A stretch of DNA of 42,626 bases from an uncultured Flavobacteriales bacterium (GCA_913020435.1 CAJVZZ010000022.1:1-42626); one strand, 5' to 3'; counted from the first letter of the stretch, positions 26,336-35,644 are shown. Numbers and translations: made by a program. Notes: generated by a model from the letters alone, not told the origin.

Positions 26336-27367
26336 CTAAAAAGCGCTTTTAAATTGCCTTAAAAAACGAATATCATTTTCAAAAAACATACGAATATCGT
26401 CTATTCCGTATCGATTCATGGCAATTCTTTCAATTCCCATCCCGAAGGCATACCCCGAATATTCATTTGGGTCTATTCCACAATTTATAAGAACATTTGG
26501 GTCAACCATTCCGCAACCCATTATCTCCAACCAACCAGTACCTTTTGTTATTCTGTAATCTGATTCGTTTTCTAATCCCCACCAAACGTCCACTTCTGCA
26601 CTTGGCTCTGTAAAGGGGAAGTAAGAGGGCCGCATTCTAATTTTAGCTTTTGGCCCAAACAATTCACTCGCAAAATACTGTAAAGTCTGCATTAAATCTG
26701 CAAAACTTACTCCTTTGTCGATATAAAGTCCTTCGACTTGATGAAAAATACAGTGAGAACGCGCTGATATAGCTTCATTTCGAAATACTTTACCAGGTGA
26801 AATTGTTCGAATTGGAGGGTTTCCTGCTTCCATTATCCTAACCTGAACTGAACTGGTATGGGTTCGCAAAACCAAATCCTCTTCACCATTCTTGTTTTCA
26901 ACAAAAAAAGTGTCCTGCATATCTCTTGCTGGATGTTCTTCTGGAAAATTAAGGGCCGTAAAGTTGTGCCAATCATCTTCCACCTCTGGACCTTCAGAAA
27001 TTGAAAATCCAATTCCCGCAAAAATATCAATGATCTCTTGGCGAACTAACGAAATTGGGTGACGCGCACCCAACTCTTTATAATTGCCAGGAAGTGTAAG
27101 GTCATTTATAGACCCATCCTCTTCCTCTTGATCTGAAACAGCAGATTTAAGATCCGAAATTTTTTCTTGTGCAAGGTTTTTGAGTTCGTTCAATTGCCTC
27201 CCAAACTCTTTTTTTTGCTCATTTGGAACAGACTTAAAGGCACCAAAAAGATCTTTTAATATACCTTTTTGACCTAGAAACTTGATGCGTAACTGTTCTA
27301 CTTCTTCAGCAGACATTACAGCAACCTTCTCTAGTTCCTCTTTATATTTTTGTAGTTGTTCAATCAT
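26336..27367 (-). CDS. pheS: Phenylalanyl-tRNA synthetase alpha subunit
   Basis: The 343-residue subunit has an N-terminal helical coiled-coil arm (about residues 1-90), motif 2 (FRNEAISARSHCIFHQVEGLYID) and motif 3 (GYAFGMGIERIAMNRYGI). It forms the (alpha-beta)2 enzyme with PheT, which is not in this window. The HPISLVRQEIIDIF and GPEVEDDWHNFTALNFP segments are typical. The length is normal. The promoter -7 box is at 27381-27388. Confidence 0.98.
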   Translation of the reverse strand: MIEQLQKYKEELEKVAVMSAEEVEQLRIKFLGQKGILKDLFGAFKSVPNEQKKEFGRQLNELKNLAQEKISDLKSAVSDQEEEDGSINDLTLPGNYKELGARHPISLVRQEIIDIFAGIGFSISEGPEVEDDWHNFTALNFPEEHPARDMQDTFFVENKNGEEDLVLRTHTSSVQVRIMEAGNPPIRTISPGKVFRNEAISARSHCIFHQVEGLYIDKGVSFADLMQTLQYFASELFGPKAKIRMRPSYFPFTEPSAEVDVWWGLENESDYRITKGTGWLEIMGCGMVDPNVLINCGIDPNEYSGYAFGMGIERIAMNRYGIDDIRMFFENDIRFLRQFKSAF

Positions 27368-27380
27368 AACTGAGCGGCGG

Positions 27381-27388
27381 CAAAAATA
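27381..27388 (-). promoter_or_regulatory. -7 promoter box of pheS
   Basis: Minus strand TATTTTTG matches TAnnTTTG, 13 bases before the ATG at 27367. Confidence 0.45.
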
Positions 27389-27416
27389 GCAATTTCATTA
27401 TGCTAGCCTCAGTAGC

Positions 27417-28655
27417 CTATGCAGTTTCTAATGTTATTAAAGTTATCTCCGGCATAATTCCAACTCGACCTGGAAATCCTAAAAACCCAAAGCCTCTATT
27501 TACATACAAGTACTCTTTACCTTCTTGATACAAGCCGGCCCACCTTGGGTATCTATATTTGACTGGACTCCACTTTATTACACCCGGTATCTCAACCCCA
27601 AATTGCATTCCATGCGTGTGACCACTCAACGTTAGATCATAGTTTTTGGCGTTAGGCCGAACCTTTTCATCCCAATGACTAGGGTCGTGAGAAAGCAATA
27701 CTCTAAAAGGTGCATCTACATTTCCGGTAGCCTTTTCTAAGTCTCCAACTTGAGGAAATGGCGGTAAACCCCAATTTTCAACCCCTACTAATTGAATCTC
27801 TTCACTTCCTTTTTTGATGATAGCGTGTTCATTTTTCAATAATTTGAAACCCATTTGGGCATGAACATCATCCATTTGTTGTTGGTCTGCTAAAAAATCA
27901 TCATTACTTGCCCAAGGTCGGTACATTCCGTAATCGTGATTTCCTTTGATTGAGTATACCCCCTCTTTAGCACTCAATTCGGAGAAGATGTCCAAAAAAG
28001 GTAGCACTTCTTTAGTTCTATTATTTACTAGGTCGCCCGTAAATGCAATCAAATCAGCTTTTAGCTCATTCACCATTTTCACCCCACGCTTTACTTCATC
28101 AATGTTATCGAAGCTTCCTGAGTGAATGTCTGATAGCTGCGCAATAGTAAACCCATGAAATGATTTTGGCAGGTTGGAAAATTTTAAAGTTACTCGGCGA
28201 ACTTGATAGGCGTATTTTCCGAATGTAATGCCGTTGATCATTGAAATGAAGGGAATTCCTGCAATTACAAGGCTAGCGTTTTTTACAAACTTTCTGCGGG
28301 TAGGATTATAAGATAAATCCTTTTTTTGAATCGCCCTAACGCCCAAAAATGGTAGCGCTAAAATACTGTCTATAAGCACAACTAATCCAAAAATTAGTTT
28401 TCCCACTAGCATAGAAAACCATGCACCAATAAGCCAATTTTGAACAGCACTTGGAAATTCCAAAGGATTTCGGAATCGATAAAACATAAATGCTATTCCG
28501 GCTATTATGAATAGCTCTGAAAAAAGAACCGTTAAATTGATTTTAGACCAATATTGCTTTTTACTATACCATTGCCTTAGCCTCAAATAGCTAATTACAT
28601 TCAAAAAAATGTAAAACGCTAAAAACACAAAAAAGCCCATTAACCTGCCATTCAT
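27417..28655 (-). CDS. Membrane-anchored metallophosphoesterase (YkuE-like)
   Basis: The protein has four N-terminal membrane helices (within the first 125 residues) followed by a twin-arginine-like patch (RRKFVKNASL) and a calcineurin-like phosphoesterase domain. All metal motifs are visible: AQLSDIHSG, FTGDLVNNR, KGNHDYG, LLSHDPSHW and LSGHTHGMQFG. Substrates of this family include UDP-linked sugars and lipid phosphates; the one here is unknown. The frame could start at 28769, but that would add 38 hydrophilic residues overlapping moaA. ATG 28655 (MNGRLMGFFVFLAFYIF, 412 residues) begins at the first membrane helix and has a one-mismatch -7-like box at 28665-28672. Confidence 0.9.
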   Translation of the reverse strand: MNGRLMGFFVFLAFYIFLNVISYLRLRQWYSKKQYWSKINLTVLFSELFIIAGIAFMFYRFRNPLEFPSAVQNWLIGAWFSMLVGKLIFGLVVLIDSILALPFLGVRAIQKKDLSYNPTRRKFVKNASLVIAGIPFISMINGITFGKYAYQVRRVTLKFSNLPKSFHGFTIAQLSDIHSGSFDNIDEVKRGVKMVNELKADLIAFTGDLVNNRTKEVLPFLDIFSELSAKEGVYSIKGNHDYGMYRPWASNDDFLADQQQMDDVHAQMGFKLLKNEHAIIKKGSEEIQLVGVENWGLPPFPQVGDLEKATGNVDAPFRVLLSHDPSHWDEKVRPNAKNYDLTLSGHTHGMQFGVEIPGVIKWSPVKYRYPRWAGLYQEGKEYLYVNRGFGFLGFPGRVGIMPEITLITLETA

Positions 28656-28751
28656 AATTGGACACAAAAGTGTGTTGAATCTTCTGGTTTTATTGTTAGA
28701 AATACATAAATACCGCTTGTTTTTACTCGTATTATGACCATTTCCAGTACT

Positions 28752-28759
28752 TATATTTG
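28752..28759 (+). promoter_or_regulatory. -7 promoter box of moaA
   Basis: TATATTTG is a full match to TAnnTTTG, separated by only four bases (CAGG) from ATG 28764. It falls inside the first codons of the longer moaA frame starting at 28734, which argues for the 28764 start. Confidence 0.6.
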
Positions 28760-28763
28760 CAGG

Positions 28764-29804
28764 ATGCACAATGAGCTCGAAACATATTCTACTTTAGAGA
28801 ACACTTCAGCGAATAACCTAACTGATTCTTTTAACCGAGAACACACCTATTTGCGCATTTCATTAATTGAAAAATGCAACTTGCGATGCACTTATTGTAT
28901 GCCTGCAGAAGGAGTAGGCTTGTCTCCTCCCGATTCAATAATGAGTGCAAATGAAGTCCTTGAAATTGCCAAAACGTTTGTAAATTCTGGTGTAACTAAA
29001 ATCCGATTAACTGGTGGGGAGCCACTATTAAGAAAAGACTTTGAACTTATATACAAAGGCTTAGCCGAACTTCCCGCTGAAATTGGCATTACTACAAACG
29101 CTGTTCTTTTAGATAAATACCTGTCTCTATTTAAAGAGAAAGGGATGAAGAGCATCAACATAAGTTTGGATACTCTGAACAAAAAAAAGTTTTCTGATGT
29201 TACTCGACGAGATCAATTTGATCGAGTAATGAAAAATATTTACGCTTCATTAAATGCTGGTATTCAGCCAAGAATTAATGTTGTGTTGCTCCGGGATTTT
29301 AATGAAAATGAAATCAACGATTTTATTGAGCTAACAAAAGATTTGCCTTTAGTTGTTCGGTTTATTGAATTCATGCCGTTTGAAGGAAATGAATGGAAGA
29401 CCGAAAAACTGGTTCCTATGGCAAGTATCCTTCAAAACGTTGCTGAACATTTTGAAGGAAATAAAATTGAACGCATTCAAGATAAACCAAACGATACTTC
29501 CAAAAACTACCGAATTAAAGGTTTCATTGGGAGCTTTTCCATTATAAGCACTGTAACAAATCCGTTTTGTGATTCGTGTAATAGAATTCGGTTAACAGCA
29601 AACGGAACCATTAAAAACTGCTTGTTTTCTGAGGATGAAGTAAATATTCTTAAAGTCTTTCGAAAAAATGAGCCAATAATGCCTGTAGTCAAAATGGCGC
29701 TTGGAAAGAAACACCGAATGCGCGGCGGAATGGATACTCTAGAAGAGTTCTCTGATCCAAAAAAGAATCAGGCTAATCGTAGCATGATTTTGATTGGTGG
29801 GTAA
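28764..29804 (+). CDS. moaA: GTP 3',8-cyclase, molybdenum cofactor biosynthesis
   Basis: This radical SAM enzyme carries out the first step of molybdopterin synthesis, from GTP. The N-terminal cluster motif is KCNLRCTYCMPAEG (CxxxCxxC). The TGGEPLLRKDFE segment contacts SAM, and the second Fe-S cluster motif is FCDSCNRIRLTANGTIKNCL in the C-terminal domain. With ATG 28764 it is 346 residues, beginning MHNELETYSTLENTS; a longer start at 28734 adds 10 residues but overlaps the promoter box. It lacks the usual two C-terminal glycines: the end is MILIGG, so Gly-Gly is in fact present. No other molybdenum-cofactor gene is in the window. Confidence 0.96.
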   Translation: MHNELETYSTLENTSANNLTDSFNREHTYLRISLIEKCNLRCTYCMPAEGVGLSPPDSIMSANEVLEIAKTFVNSGVTKIRLTGGEPLLRKDFELIYKGLAELPAEIGITTNAVLLDKYLSLFKEKGMKSINISLDTLNKKKFSDVTRRDQFDRVMKNIYASLNAGIQPRINVVLLRDFNENEINDFIELTKDLPLVVRFIEFMPFEGNEWKTEKLVPMASILQNVAEHFEGNKIERIQDKPNDTSKNYRIKGFIGSFSIISTVTNPFCDSCNRIRLTANGTIKNCLFSEDEVNILKVFRKNEPIMPVVKMALGKKHRMRGGMDTLEEFSDPKKNQANRSMILIGG

Positions 29805-30113
29805 AGATTTTTGTACTTGCATTTAATATAGCTCAGCATCTCTTCAAATACAAAGTAGGCTTGAGATTCTGAATAGTTCTTTCACATCAAAAGCTCTGCT
29901 TTTCAAGTTCAATTACGCTTCCAAAATAACGTTAACCTAACGATTTAATATTTTAAATTCCGCGATTTCTAAGAGCATAAAAAACCATTGCGAAGCTCTG
30001 CGAATTCTTTGCGATACTCAGCGTTATAACTACTCACTGTTTATAAAATCCGAAACTTCTAAAAACTAGCAGTAAGGCTTTAGACATCTTTGTTTTTCTA
30101 CAAACACTTGACT
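29805..30113. other. Intergenic region with a degenerate TTTGCGA-type tandem repeat
   Basis: The 309-base gap between moaA and the OmpA-type gene has no open frame. At 29986-30026 four 10-11-base units share a YTxTGCGAA-like core: CATTGCGAAG, CTCTGCGAATT, CTTTGCGATA and CTCAGCGTTA. A -7-like box CATCTTTG (one mismatch) at 30085-30092 precedes the next gene. Confidence 0.5.
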
Positions 30114-31220
30114 ATGTCTAGATTTATAAAAATTTTTATCGTTGTTGGATTAACTATCGCCTTTTTAGGAAGTTGTGTGCCTCAGAAAAAATATGCGGAA
30201 CTTCAAAAGAACTATGAAAAGAGCGAATCTGAACGCGGATATCTTTCAGGTGCCGTAAAAGACCATGAGACAGAAAGAAATGAACTAAAAGCTCAGGTTG
30301 AAAAATTGACAAAAGACTTCGATAACCTTTCTAGAGAATACGATGACACCAAACAAGATCATGATGTGCTGAAAGGTAGATACCAAAAACTGGAAGTGTT
30401 TAAACAACAATTGCTCGCCAACCAAGAAAAATCAAGCGCAGTTAATCAAAAAGAGAATCAAAAACTCTTGAAAGAAATGATACGCGCTCAAGAAGATCTT
30501 CAGAAAAAGGAAGATGAACTAAATCGTAAAGAAGCGGAATTAAATAAAGTAGCAGCTCAATTGGACGGTTATAAAGCTGACCTTCAAAAACTGGAGAAAG
30601 ACTTAGACTCAAGAAGCAAGCGTATTAATGAGTTAGAGCAAATGATTGCTGATAAGGATGCTGCTGTTAGAGCTTTAAAAGACAAAATAACAAACGCACT
30701 TCTAAACTTTAAAGATAAGGGTCTTACGGTTACTCAGAAAAATGGAAGAATCTACGTTTCAATGGAAGCGAAGTTGCTATTCCCAAGTGGCAGCACCGTC
30801 GTAAATGCAGAAGGGAAAAGTGCTTTGGTTCAATTGTCTAAAGTGTTGGAAAAGCAATCGGATATCACCATCTTAGTAGAAGGTCACACGGATATTGACC
30901 CAATGAGCGGAACGGGTTTAATTAAAGACAACTGGGATTTATCTGTTATGCGATCAACTTCGGTTGTGAGGCTAATGTTGAATAATTCCAAGATTGACGC
31001 TTCCTTATTAACTGCAGCTGGAAGAGGTCAGTTTGTACCTCTTGATCCAGCAAAAACTGCTGCTGCAAAAGCAAAAAACAGAAGGATAGAAATTATTCTT
31101 ACTCCAAATCTAGATCAGCTCTTTAAGATTTTGGACGAAGAGGCTCAGAAACTTGGCTCAACAAAAGACGAAGATCCTGATTTGGAAGAATCAGACGACG
31201 ATGTCAATAAGCCTGAGTAG
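30114..31220 (+). CDS. OmpA-family lipoprotein with coiled coil
   Basis: The 368-residue protein starts with a lipoprotein signal ending IAFLGSC (Cys about 21). A long charged coiled coil follows (about residues 25-200), then an OmpA-like peptidoglycan-binding domain (about 210-335) with TILVEGHTDIDP, NWDLSVMRSTSVVR and RGQFVPLDP, and the final KNRRIEIILTP. An acidic tail ends the chain. It probably ties the outer membrane to peptidoglycan. The frame extends to TTG 30090, but ATG 30114 begins directly at the signal peptide. It is followed after 19 bases by recJ and may be cotranscribed with it. Confidence 0.92.
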   Translation: MSRFIKIFIVVGLTIAFLGSCVPQKKYAELQKNYEKSESERGYLSGAVKDHETERNELKAQVEKLTKDFDNLSREYDDTKQDHDVLKGRYQKLEVFKQQLLANQEKSSAVNQKENQKLLKEMIRAQEDLQKKEDELNRKEAELNKVAAQLDGYKADLQKLEKDLDSRSKRINELEQMIADKDAAVRALKDKITNALLNFKDKGLTVTQKNGRIYVSMEAKLLFPSGSTVVNAEGKSALVQLSKVLEKQSDITILVEGHTDIDPMSGTGLIKDNWDLSVMRSTSVVRLMLNNSKIDASLLTAAGRGQFVPLDPAKTAAAKAKNRRIEIILTPNLDQLFKILDEEAQKLGSTKDEDPDLEESDDDVNKPE

Positions 31221-31239
31221 ATTTCCTTAAATTCGGGCT

Positions 31240-32952
31240 ATGGAATACCGATGGGAACTAGCCCCGAAACCCGACTCAACATCATTAGAAATTCTTCAGA
31301 CTTCTTTAGGAGTTAATGAAACTGTCGCGCGGCTTTTAATTCAACGCGGCATTACTTCATTTGATGAAGCAAAACAATTCTTTAGACCTTCTTTAGATTA
31401 TTTACACGATCCTTTTTTGATGAAGGATATGGACAAAGCCGTCGAGCGCATTCAGACCGCATTAGAAGAGGGGCAGAAAATTCTCATTTACGGAGATTAC
31501 GATGTGGATGGAACAACTTCCGTGGCGTTAATGGTTACCTTTTTGAATCATTTTTATGCGGAAAATATTGACTATTACATTCCCGATCGGTATACGGAAG
31601 GTTATGGCGTGTCCTTTCAAGGAGTGGATTATGCAAAAGAAAATGACTGTTCATTAATCATTGCTCTTGACTGTGGAATTCGGGCACACGAAAAAGTCGA
31701 TTACGCCACAGAAAAAGGCGTTGATTTTATTATTTGCGATCACCATTTACCGCACGGAGATATCCCAAAAGCAGTTGCCATTTTAGACCATAAACGACCG
31801 GACTGTGAATATCCATACAAAGAACTTTCTGGCTGTGGAATCGGATTTAAATTGTGTCAAGCTTTGGCGCAAGTATTAAACCTCGAAGACCATACTTGGC
31901 AAGATTTATTGGATTTAGTTGCTATTTCTAGTGCTTGTGATATTGTTCCGCTAACAGGAGAAAATCGCGTGTTGGTGCATTTGGGAATGGAGCAAATCAA
32001 CTCTAATCCCAGAAGAGGAATAAAGAGCATGATTGAACTTTCGGGCAGAAAAAGCCAGTTTTCAGTTACTGATGTTGTATTCATTATTGGCCCAAGAATA
32101 AATGCCGCGGGACGAATTGATCACGCAAAAAAAGCAGTGGAATTACTGCTTTCAGACACCAACGATATCGCTGAAAAATCCAGTGTTTTATTGGAAAAAA
32201 GAAATGTTGAGCGAAAAGAGCTAGATAAAAGCATAACTCAAGAAGCGCTAGATCAAGTTATCAATAATAAACTGGAAGACAGAATGTCGACGGTACTTTA
32301 TGATAAAAACTGGCATAAAGGTGTTGTTGGAATTGTGGCTTCCCGACTTATTGAAAACTACTACCGCCCGACCATTGTTTTGACTGAATCTAATGGCAAG
32401 GCCGTTGGATCTGCGCGTTCGGTAAAGGGCTATGATATTCACGAAGCTTTGAATCAATGTGCTGATGTCTTGGAACAATTTGGCGGACACCAATTTGCTG
32501 CAGGAATGACCTTAAATATTGAGAACGTTCCAAAGCTTCAAGCAAGGTTTGAAGAGGTTGTTTCTAGGACAATCGACCCAGAATTACTGATTCCCAAAAT
32601 GGATATTGACTTAGAAATCAATCTTTCAGATATCAACGATAAATTCTGGAGATTGGTCAAACAATTTGCCCCCTTTGGACCAGATAATATGAAACCTGTG
32701 TTTGTTACGCGAGGTTGCATTGATGGCGGCTGGAGCAAGGCCGTTGGTGGTGAAAAAACGCACTTGAAATTAGACGTAGTTCAACAAGAAAACCCGGGAG
32801 TTAAGATTAGCGGAATTGCTTTTAATCTTGGCCATTTGGAAAAAGAAATCAAGGCCAAAAAACCTTTTGACTTGGTTTATACCATTGAAGAAAATGAATG
32901 GCAAGGCAATGTTACCCTGCAATTGATGGTAAAAGATTTGAAGTTTTTATAG
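31240..32952 (+). CDS. recJ: Single-stranded-DNA-specific exonuclease RecJ
   Basis: This 570-residue DHH-family nuclease degrades single-stranded DNA 5' to 3' during recombination and repair. It carries motif I (IYGDYDVDGTTSVAL), motif II (ALDCGIR), motif III DHH (ICDHHLPHGD), motif IV (AILDHKRPDC), and the DHHA1 domain with a GGH motif (FGGHQFAAGM) near residue 412, followed by the OB-fold tail. Length and order match RecJ. Its stop is 6 bases from the stop of the convergent aldehyde dehydrogenase. Confidence 0.97.
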   Translation: MEYRWELAPKPDSTSLEILQTSLGVNETVARLLIQRGITSFDEAKQFFRPSLDYLHDPFLMKDMDKAVERIQTALEEGQKILIYGDYDVDGTTSVALMVTFLNHFYAENIDYYIPDRYTEGYGVSFQGVDYAKENDCSLIIALDCGIRAHEKVDYATEKGVDFIICDHHLPHGDIPKAVAILDHKRPDCEYPYKELSGCGIGFKLCQALAQVLNLEDHTWQDLLDLVAISSACDIVPLTGENRVLVHLGMEQINSNPRRGIKSMIELSGRKSQFSVTDVVFIIGPRINAAGRIDHAKKAVELLLSDTNDIAEKSSVLLEKRNVERKELDKSITQEALDQVINNKLEDRMSTVLYDKNWHKGVVGIVASRLIENYYRPTIVLTESNGKAVGSARSVKGYDIHEALNQCADVLEQFGGHQFAAGMTLNIENVPKLQARFEEVVSRTIDPELLIPKMDIDLEINLSDINDKFWRLVKQFAPFGPDNMKPVFVTRGCIDGGWSKAVGGEKTHLKLDVVQQENPGVKISGIAFNLGHLEKEIKAKKPFDLVYTIEENEWQGNVTLQLMVKDLKFL

Positions 32953-32958
32953 GGTAAC

Positions 32959-34404
32959 TTATCCTACAGCAATACAAACATTCTTTGGTTCTGTAAAAAA
33001 CTTTAGAGCCTCGAAGCCACCTTCACGTCCAACACCTGAGTTTTTAGTTCCTCCAAAAGGAGTTCTAAGATCGCGGACTAACCAACAGTTAATCCAAACT
33101 ATTCCTGAATCCAATTCATTGGCAACTCGGTGAGCACGGGTTAAGTTCTCTGTCCAAACAGTAGCCGCTAAGCCATATTCAGTCGAATTTGCCATCATCA
33201 GCACCTCTTCTTCGGTATCGAAAGGCATAATGGTAACAACTGGACCAAAAATCTCTTCTTGATTCGTACGGCAATCAAAACTCAAACCTTCTATAACCGT
33301 AGGTCGAATGTAATACCCATCCGCATATTCGCCTTCTAAATGCACCTGGGTGCCTCCTGTAAGCACAGTTCCTCCCTCTTCTTTTGCGAGTTCGACATAA
33401 GACAGTACTTTTTCCATGTGCGACTTAGAAACTATCGCACCCAGTTGAGCATTAGGATCCAGTGAATAACTCACTCTTCGTTTGCTTACTTTTTCTACAA
33501 ATGCCGTTTTAAACTTATCGTAAATCCCTCTTTGCACAAATATTCGAGATCCACAAAGGCATATCTGACCTTGATTGGCGAATGACGATGCCATAGTTGT
33601 AGCTAGCATCTTATCAAAATCGCAATCGTCAAAAATGATGTTTGGATTTTTACCGCCTAACTCCAGTGAAAGTTTTTTGAATTTTGGAGCCGCAACTCTA
33701 GCAATCTGAGCGCCAGTAGATGTTCCACCCGTAAAGGAAACTGCACAGATAGCATCGTTTTCAGATATTTCTGCACCCACTTTTGGGCCTAAACCGTGCA
33801 CAATATTCAAAACACCAGCGGGCAATCCTGCCTCAATGCATATTTCAGAAAGTAGGTAAGCCGTCATCGGTGTAACTTCTGATGGTTTTGCAACAACACA
33901 ATTTCCTGCAGCAATGGCTGGAGCAATTTTCCAAGTAAATAAATACAAGGGTAAATTCCAAGGTGAAATACATCCTACCACTCCTAATGGATCGCGGCGT
34001 GTGTAATTCACATATTTATCTTCCATCATGTGCGATTCAGAAGCAAAATGAAGAATCGCAGTAGCAAAAAACTCAAAGTTTGAAGCTGCTCGAGCTATGT
34101 CAACTTTTTGAGCTAACCACATTGGCTTTCCGTTATCAATAGCCTCAGCTTCAGCAAGTTTATCGTAGTTTTTGTTGATTAATTCTACAATCTTAAGCAT
34201 TATTGCCGATCGCTTTTCCTTTGGTGTTAATGACCATTTTGGAAAAGCATCTTTAGCTGCTTTAACGGCTGCTTTTACATCACTCGAATCCGAATCTGGA
34301 ATCAAAGAATAGATCTTTCCTGTAGAAGGATTATAGTTATCGATGTAATCGTTGGAATTTGGAGCTACCAATTCTCCATTGATGTAATTCTGAAGTTTGA
34401 ACAT
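32959..34404 (-). CDS. Aldehyde dehydrogenase (ALDH8-like)
   Basis: The 481-residue NAD(P)-dependent dehydrogenase has the Glu motif LELGGKNPN and the catalytic Cys in FANQGQICLCGSRIFVQ (the first Cys of ICLC), plus the CISPWNLPLYLFTWK coenzyme-binding segment. The wording around the active-site Cys resembles 2-aminomuconic or 2-hydroxymuconic semialdehyde dehydrogenases; a role in tryptophan or aromatic degradation is inferred only from that resemblance, and no pathway partner is adjacent. A consensus -7 box lies at 34422-34429. Confidence 0.94.
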   Translation of the reverse strand: MFKLQNYINGELVAPNSNDYIDNYNPSTGKIYSLIPDSDSSDVKAAVKAAKDAFPKWSLTPKEKRSAIMLKIVELINKNYDKLAEAEAIDNGKPMWLAQKVDIARAASNFEFFATAILHFASESHMMEDKYVNYTRRDPLGVVGCISPWNLPLYLFTWKIAPAIAAGNCVVAKPSEVTPMTAYLLSEICIEAGLPAGVLNIVHGLGPKVGAEISENDAICAVSFTGGTSTGAQIARVAAPKFKKLSLELGGKNPNIIFDDCDFDKMLATTMASSFANQGQICLCGSRIFVQRGIYDKFKTAFVEKVSKRRVSYSLDPNAQLGAIVSKSHMEKVLSYVELAKEEGGTVLTGGTQVHLEGEYADGYYIRPTVIEGLSFDCRTNQEEIFGPVVTIMPFDTEEEVLMMANSTEYGLAATVWTENLTRAHRVANELDSGIVWINCWLVRDLRTPFGGTKNSGVGREGGFEALKFFTEPKNVCIAVG

Positions 34405-34421
34405 AGAAATGAATTAGGATA

Positions 34422-34429
34422 CAAAGTTA
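34422..34429 (-). promoter_or_regulatory. -7 promoter box of the aldehyde dehydrogenase gene
   Basis: Minus strand TAACTTTG fits TAnnTTTG exactly, 17 bases before ATG 34404. It separates this gene from the unknown gene upstream. Confidence 0.45.
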
Positions 34430-34456
34430 GAATTTAACTCCGCTTTCATTCAGGTT

Positions 34457-34879
34457 CTAATCCACCCTTGGCGCATACTTAGAAAGGTAATCCAATCGAT
34501 ATTGAATAAGCTTGTCGAAAAAGGTTTTTGCTTTAGCTGAGTGATCAAATTCTATCCAGCTAGAATTACCATATAATTTTACCAATCCACTATTATTGTA
34601 TAGGGTTAATTGATAATATGGAATAGTAAGCGAAAAGGTCTCTAGCAAACTTCTGAAGTAAATGCAAACCCCTTTAGGCCTCAACTCAATGTATGCTTTA
34701 TCTGGGTAATTATCTTTTTCCAGTTCAGTCCTAATGTCAATAGAACAAGATTTAATATTCATTCTTGGAGATCCAATTCCACCCATTTTAAATCGAGTCC
34801 AAAAAGAATAGGAAGATCCTACTGTCTTTTGAATCTCGGCATTAATCCTTTTGTTATTGTAAGAAACGTTACGTAGCAT
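34457..34879 (-). CDS. Hypothetical protein, possibly PH-like fold
   Basis: No family is recognised for this 140-residue protein. It has no signal peptide or membrane helix. The middle (about residues 60-115) alternates polar and aromatic residues in strands, with IELRPKGVCIYFRSLLETF followed by an IPYYQLTLY stretch and GLVKLYGNSSWIEF. That pattern resembles bacterial PH-like domains, but this is only an impression. It lies upstream of the aldehyde dehydrogenase on the same strand, 52 bases apart, and diverges from the SDR gene. Confidence 0.6.
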   Translation of the reverse strand: MLRNVSYNNKRINAEIQKTVGSSYSFWTRFKMGGIGSPRMNIKSCSIDIRTELEKDNYPDKAYIELRPKGVCIYFRSLLETFSLTIPYYQLTLYNNSGLVKLYGNSSWIEFDHSAKAKTFFDKLIQYRLDYLSKYAPRVD

Positions 34880-34963
34880 ATTAAATAAGACAAATTATAT
34901 AATTAAATGTTATTTATAGTCCACCTTTTTTTTACTGGATTGTTTTACTAGAAACGAAAGGAC

Positions 34964-35644
34964 ATGGGCGCTTTATTAATTATTGGAGGAAGTAAAGGAA
35001 TTGGAAATGCTTTATTAAAATTAGAAGTTGAAAACCGAAAAGTGGTTAACATTAGCCGCACAGCTCCTGAATTTGAGCACCCCAATCTCACTCATTATGG
35101 ATTGGATGTTTTAATTGACGATTTACCCAATATTGAAGAAATCGACGGAATCGTTTATTGTCCAGGTAGTATTAATTTAAAACCACTCGGATCATTGAAG
35201 TTAGAAGATTTCAAAACTGATTTTGAAGTAAATGTGCTTGGTGCCGTTCGAGTAATTCAAAACTATTTTAGGAAATTAAAAAAAGGTCATAATCCAAGTA
35301 TTGTACTATTCAGCACTGTGGCCGTTTCTCGCGGAATGGCATTTCATGCATCAGTTGCTGCTGCGAAAGCTGGTGTTGAGGGTTTAGTAAAGTCTCTAGC
35401 GGCAGAATTTGCTCCGGCAATTCGTGTAAACTGTATTGCTCCGAGTATTACGGACACGCCATTAGCGGCAAATCTGCTCAAAAATGAAGAACGTAAAGAA
35501 GCGTTAGGAAATAACCACCCACTAAAGCGAATAGGTTCAGCAGAAGAGGTGGCTCAATTAGCCAGCTTTTTACTTTCTGATAACGCCTCAAATATTACGG
35601 GTCAAATATGGGGAATTGACGGCGGAATGGGTAATATAAAATGA
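34964..35644 (+). CDS. SDR family protein lacking the catalytic tyrosine
   Basis: The 226-residue Rossmann protein has an NAD(P)-binding GGSKGIG (residues 8-14), the NVxG-type Asn (N90 in FEVNVLGAV), a Ser at S117 (VLFSTVAV) and the Lys K135. The YxxxK tyrosine should be residue 131 but is Val in the segment HASVAAAKAGVEG. The C-terminal APSITDTPLA and GQIWGIDGGM are typical of SDRs. The MxFHAS-A-AK wording is found in a recognisable SDR subgroup, so the loss is probably old rather than a mutation here. The substrate is unknown and reductase activity uncertain. It is followed by the CLC gene after 70 bases. Confidence 0.88.
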   Translation: MGALLIIGGSKGIGNALLKLEVENRKVVNISRTAPEFEHPNLTHYGLDVLIDDLPNIEEIDGIVYCPGSINLKPLGSLKLEDFKTDFEVNVLGAVRVIQNYFRKLKKGHNPSIVLFSTVAVSRGMAFHASVAAAKAGVEGLVKSLAAEFAPAIRVNCIAPSITDTPLAANLLKNEERKEALGNNHPLKRIGSAEEVAQLASFLLSDNASNITGQIWGIDGGMGNIK

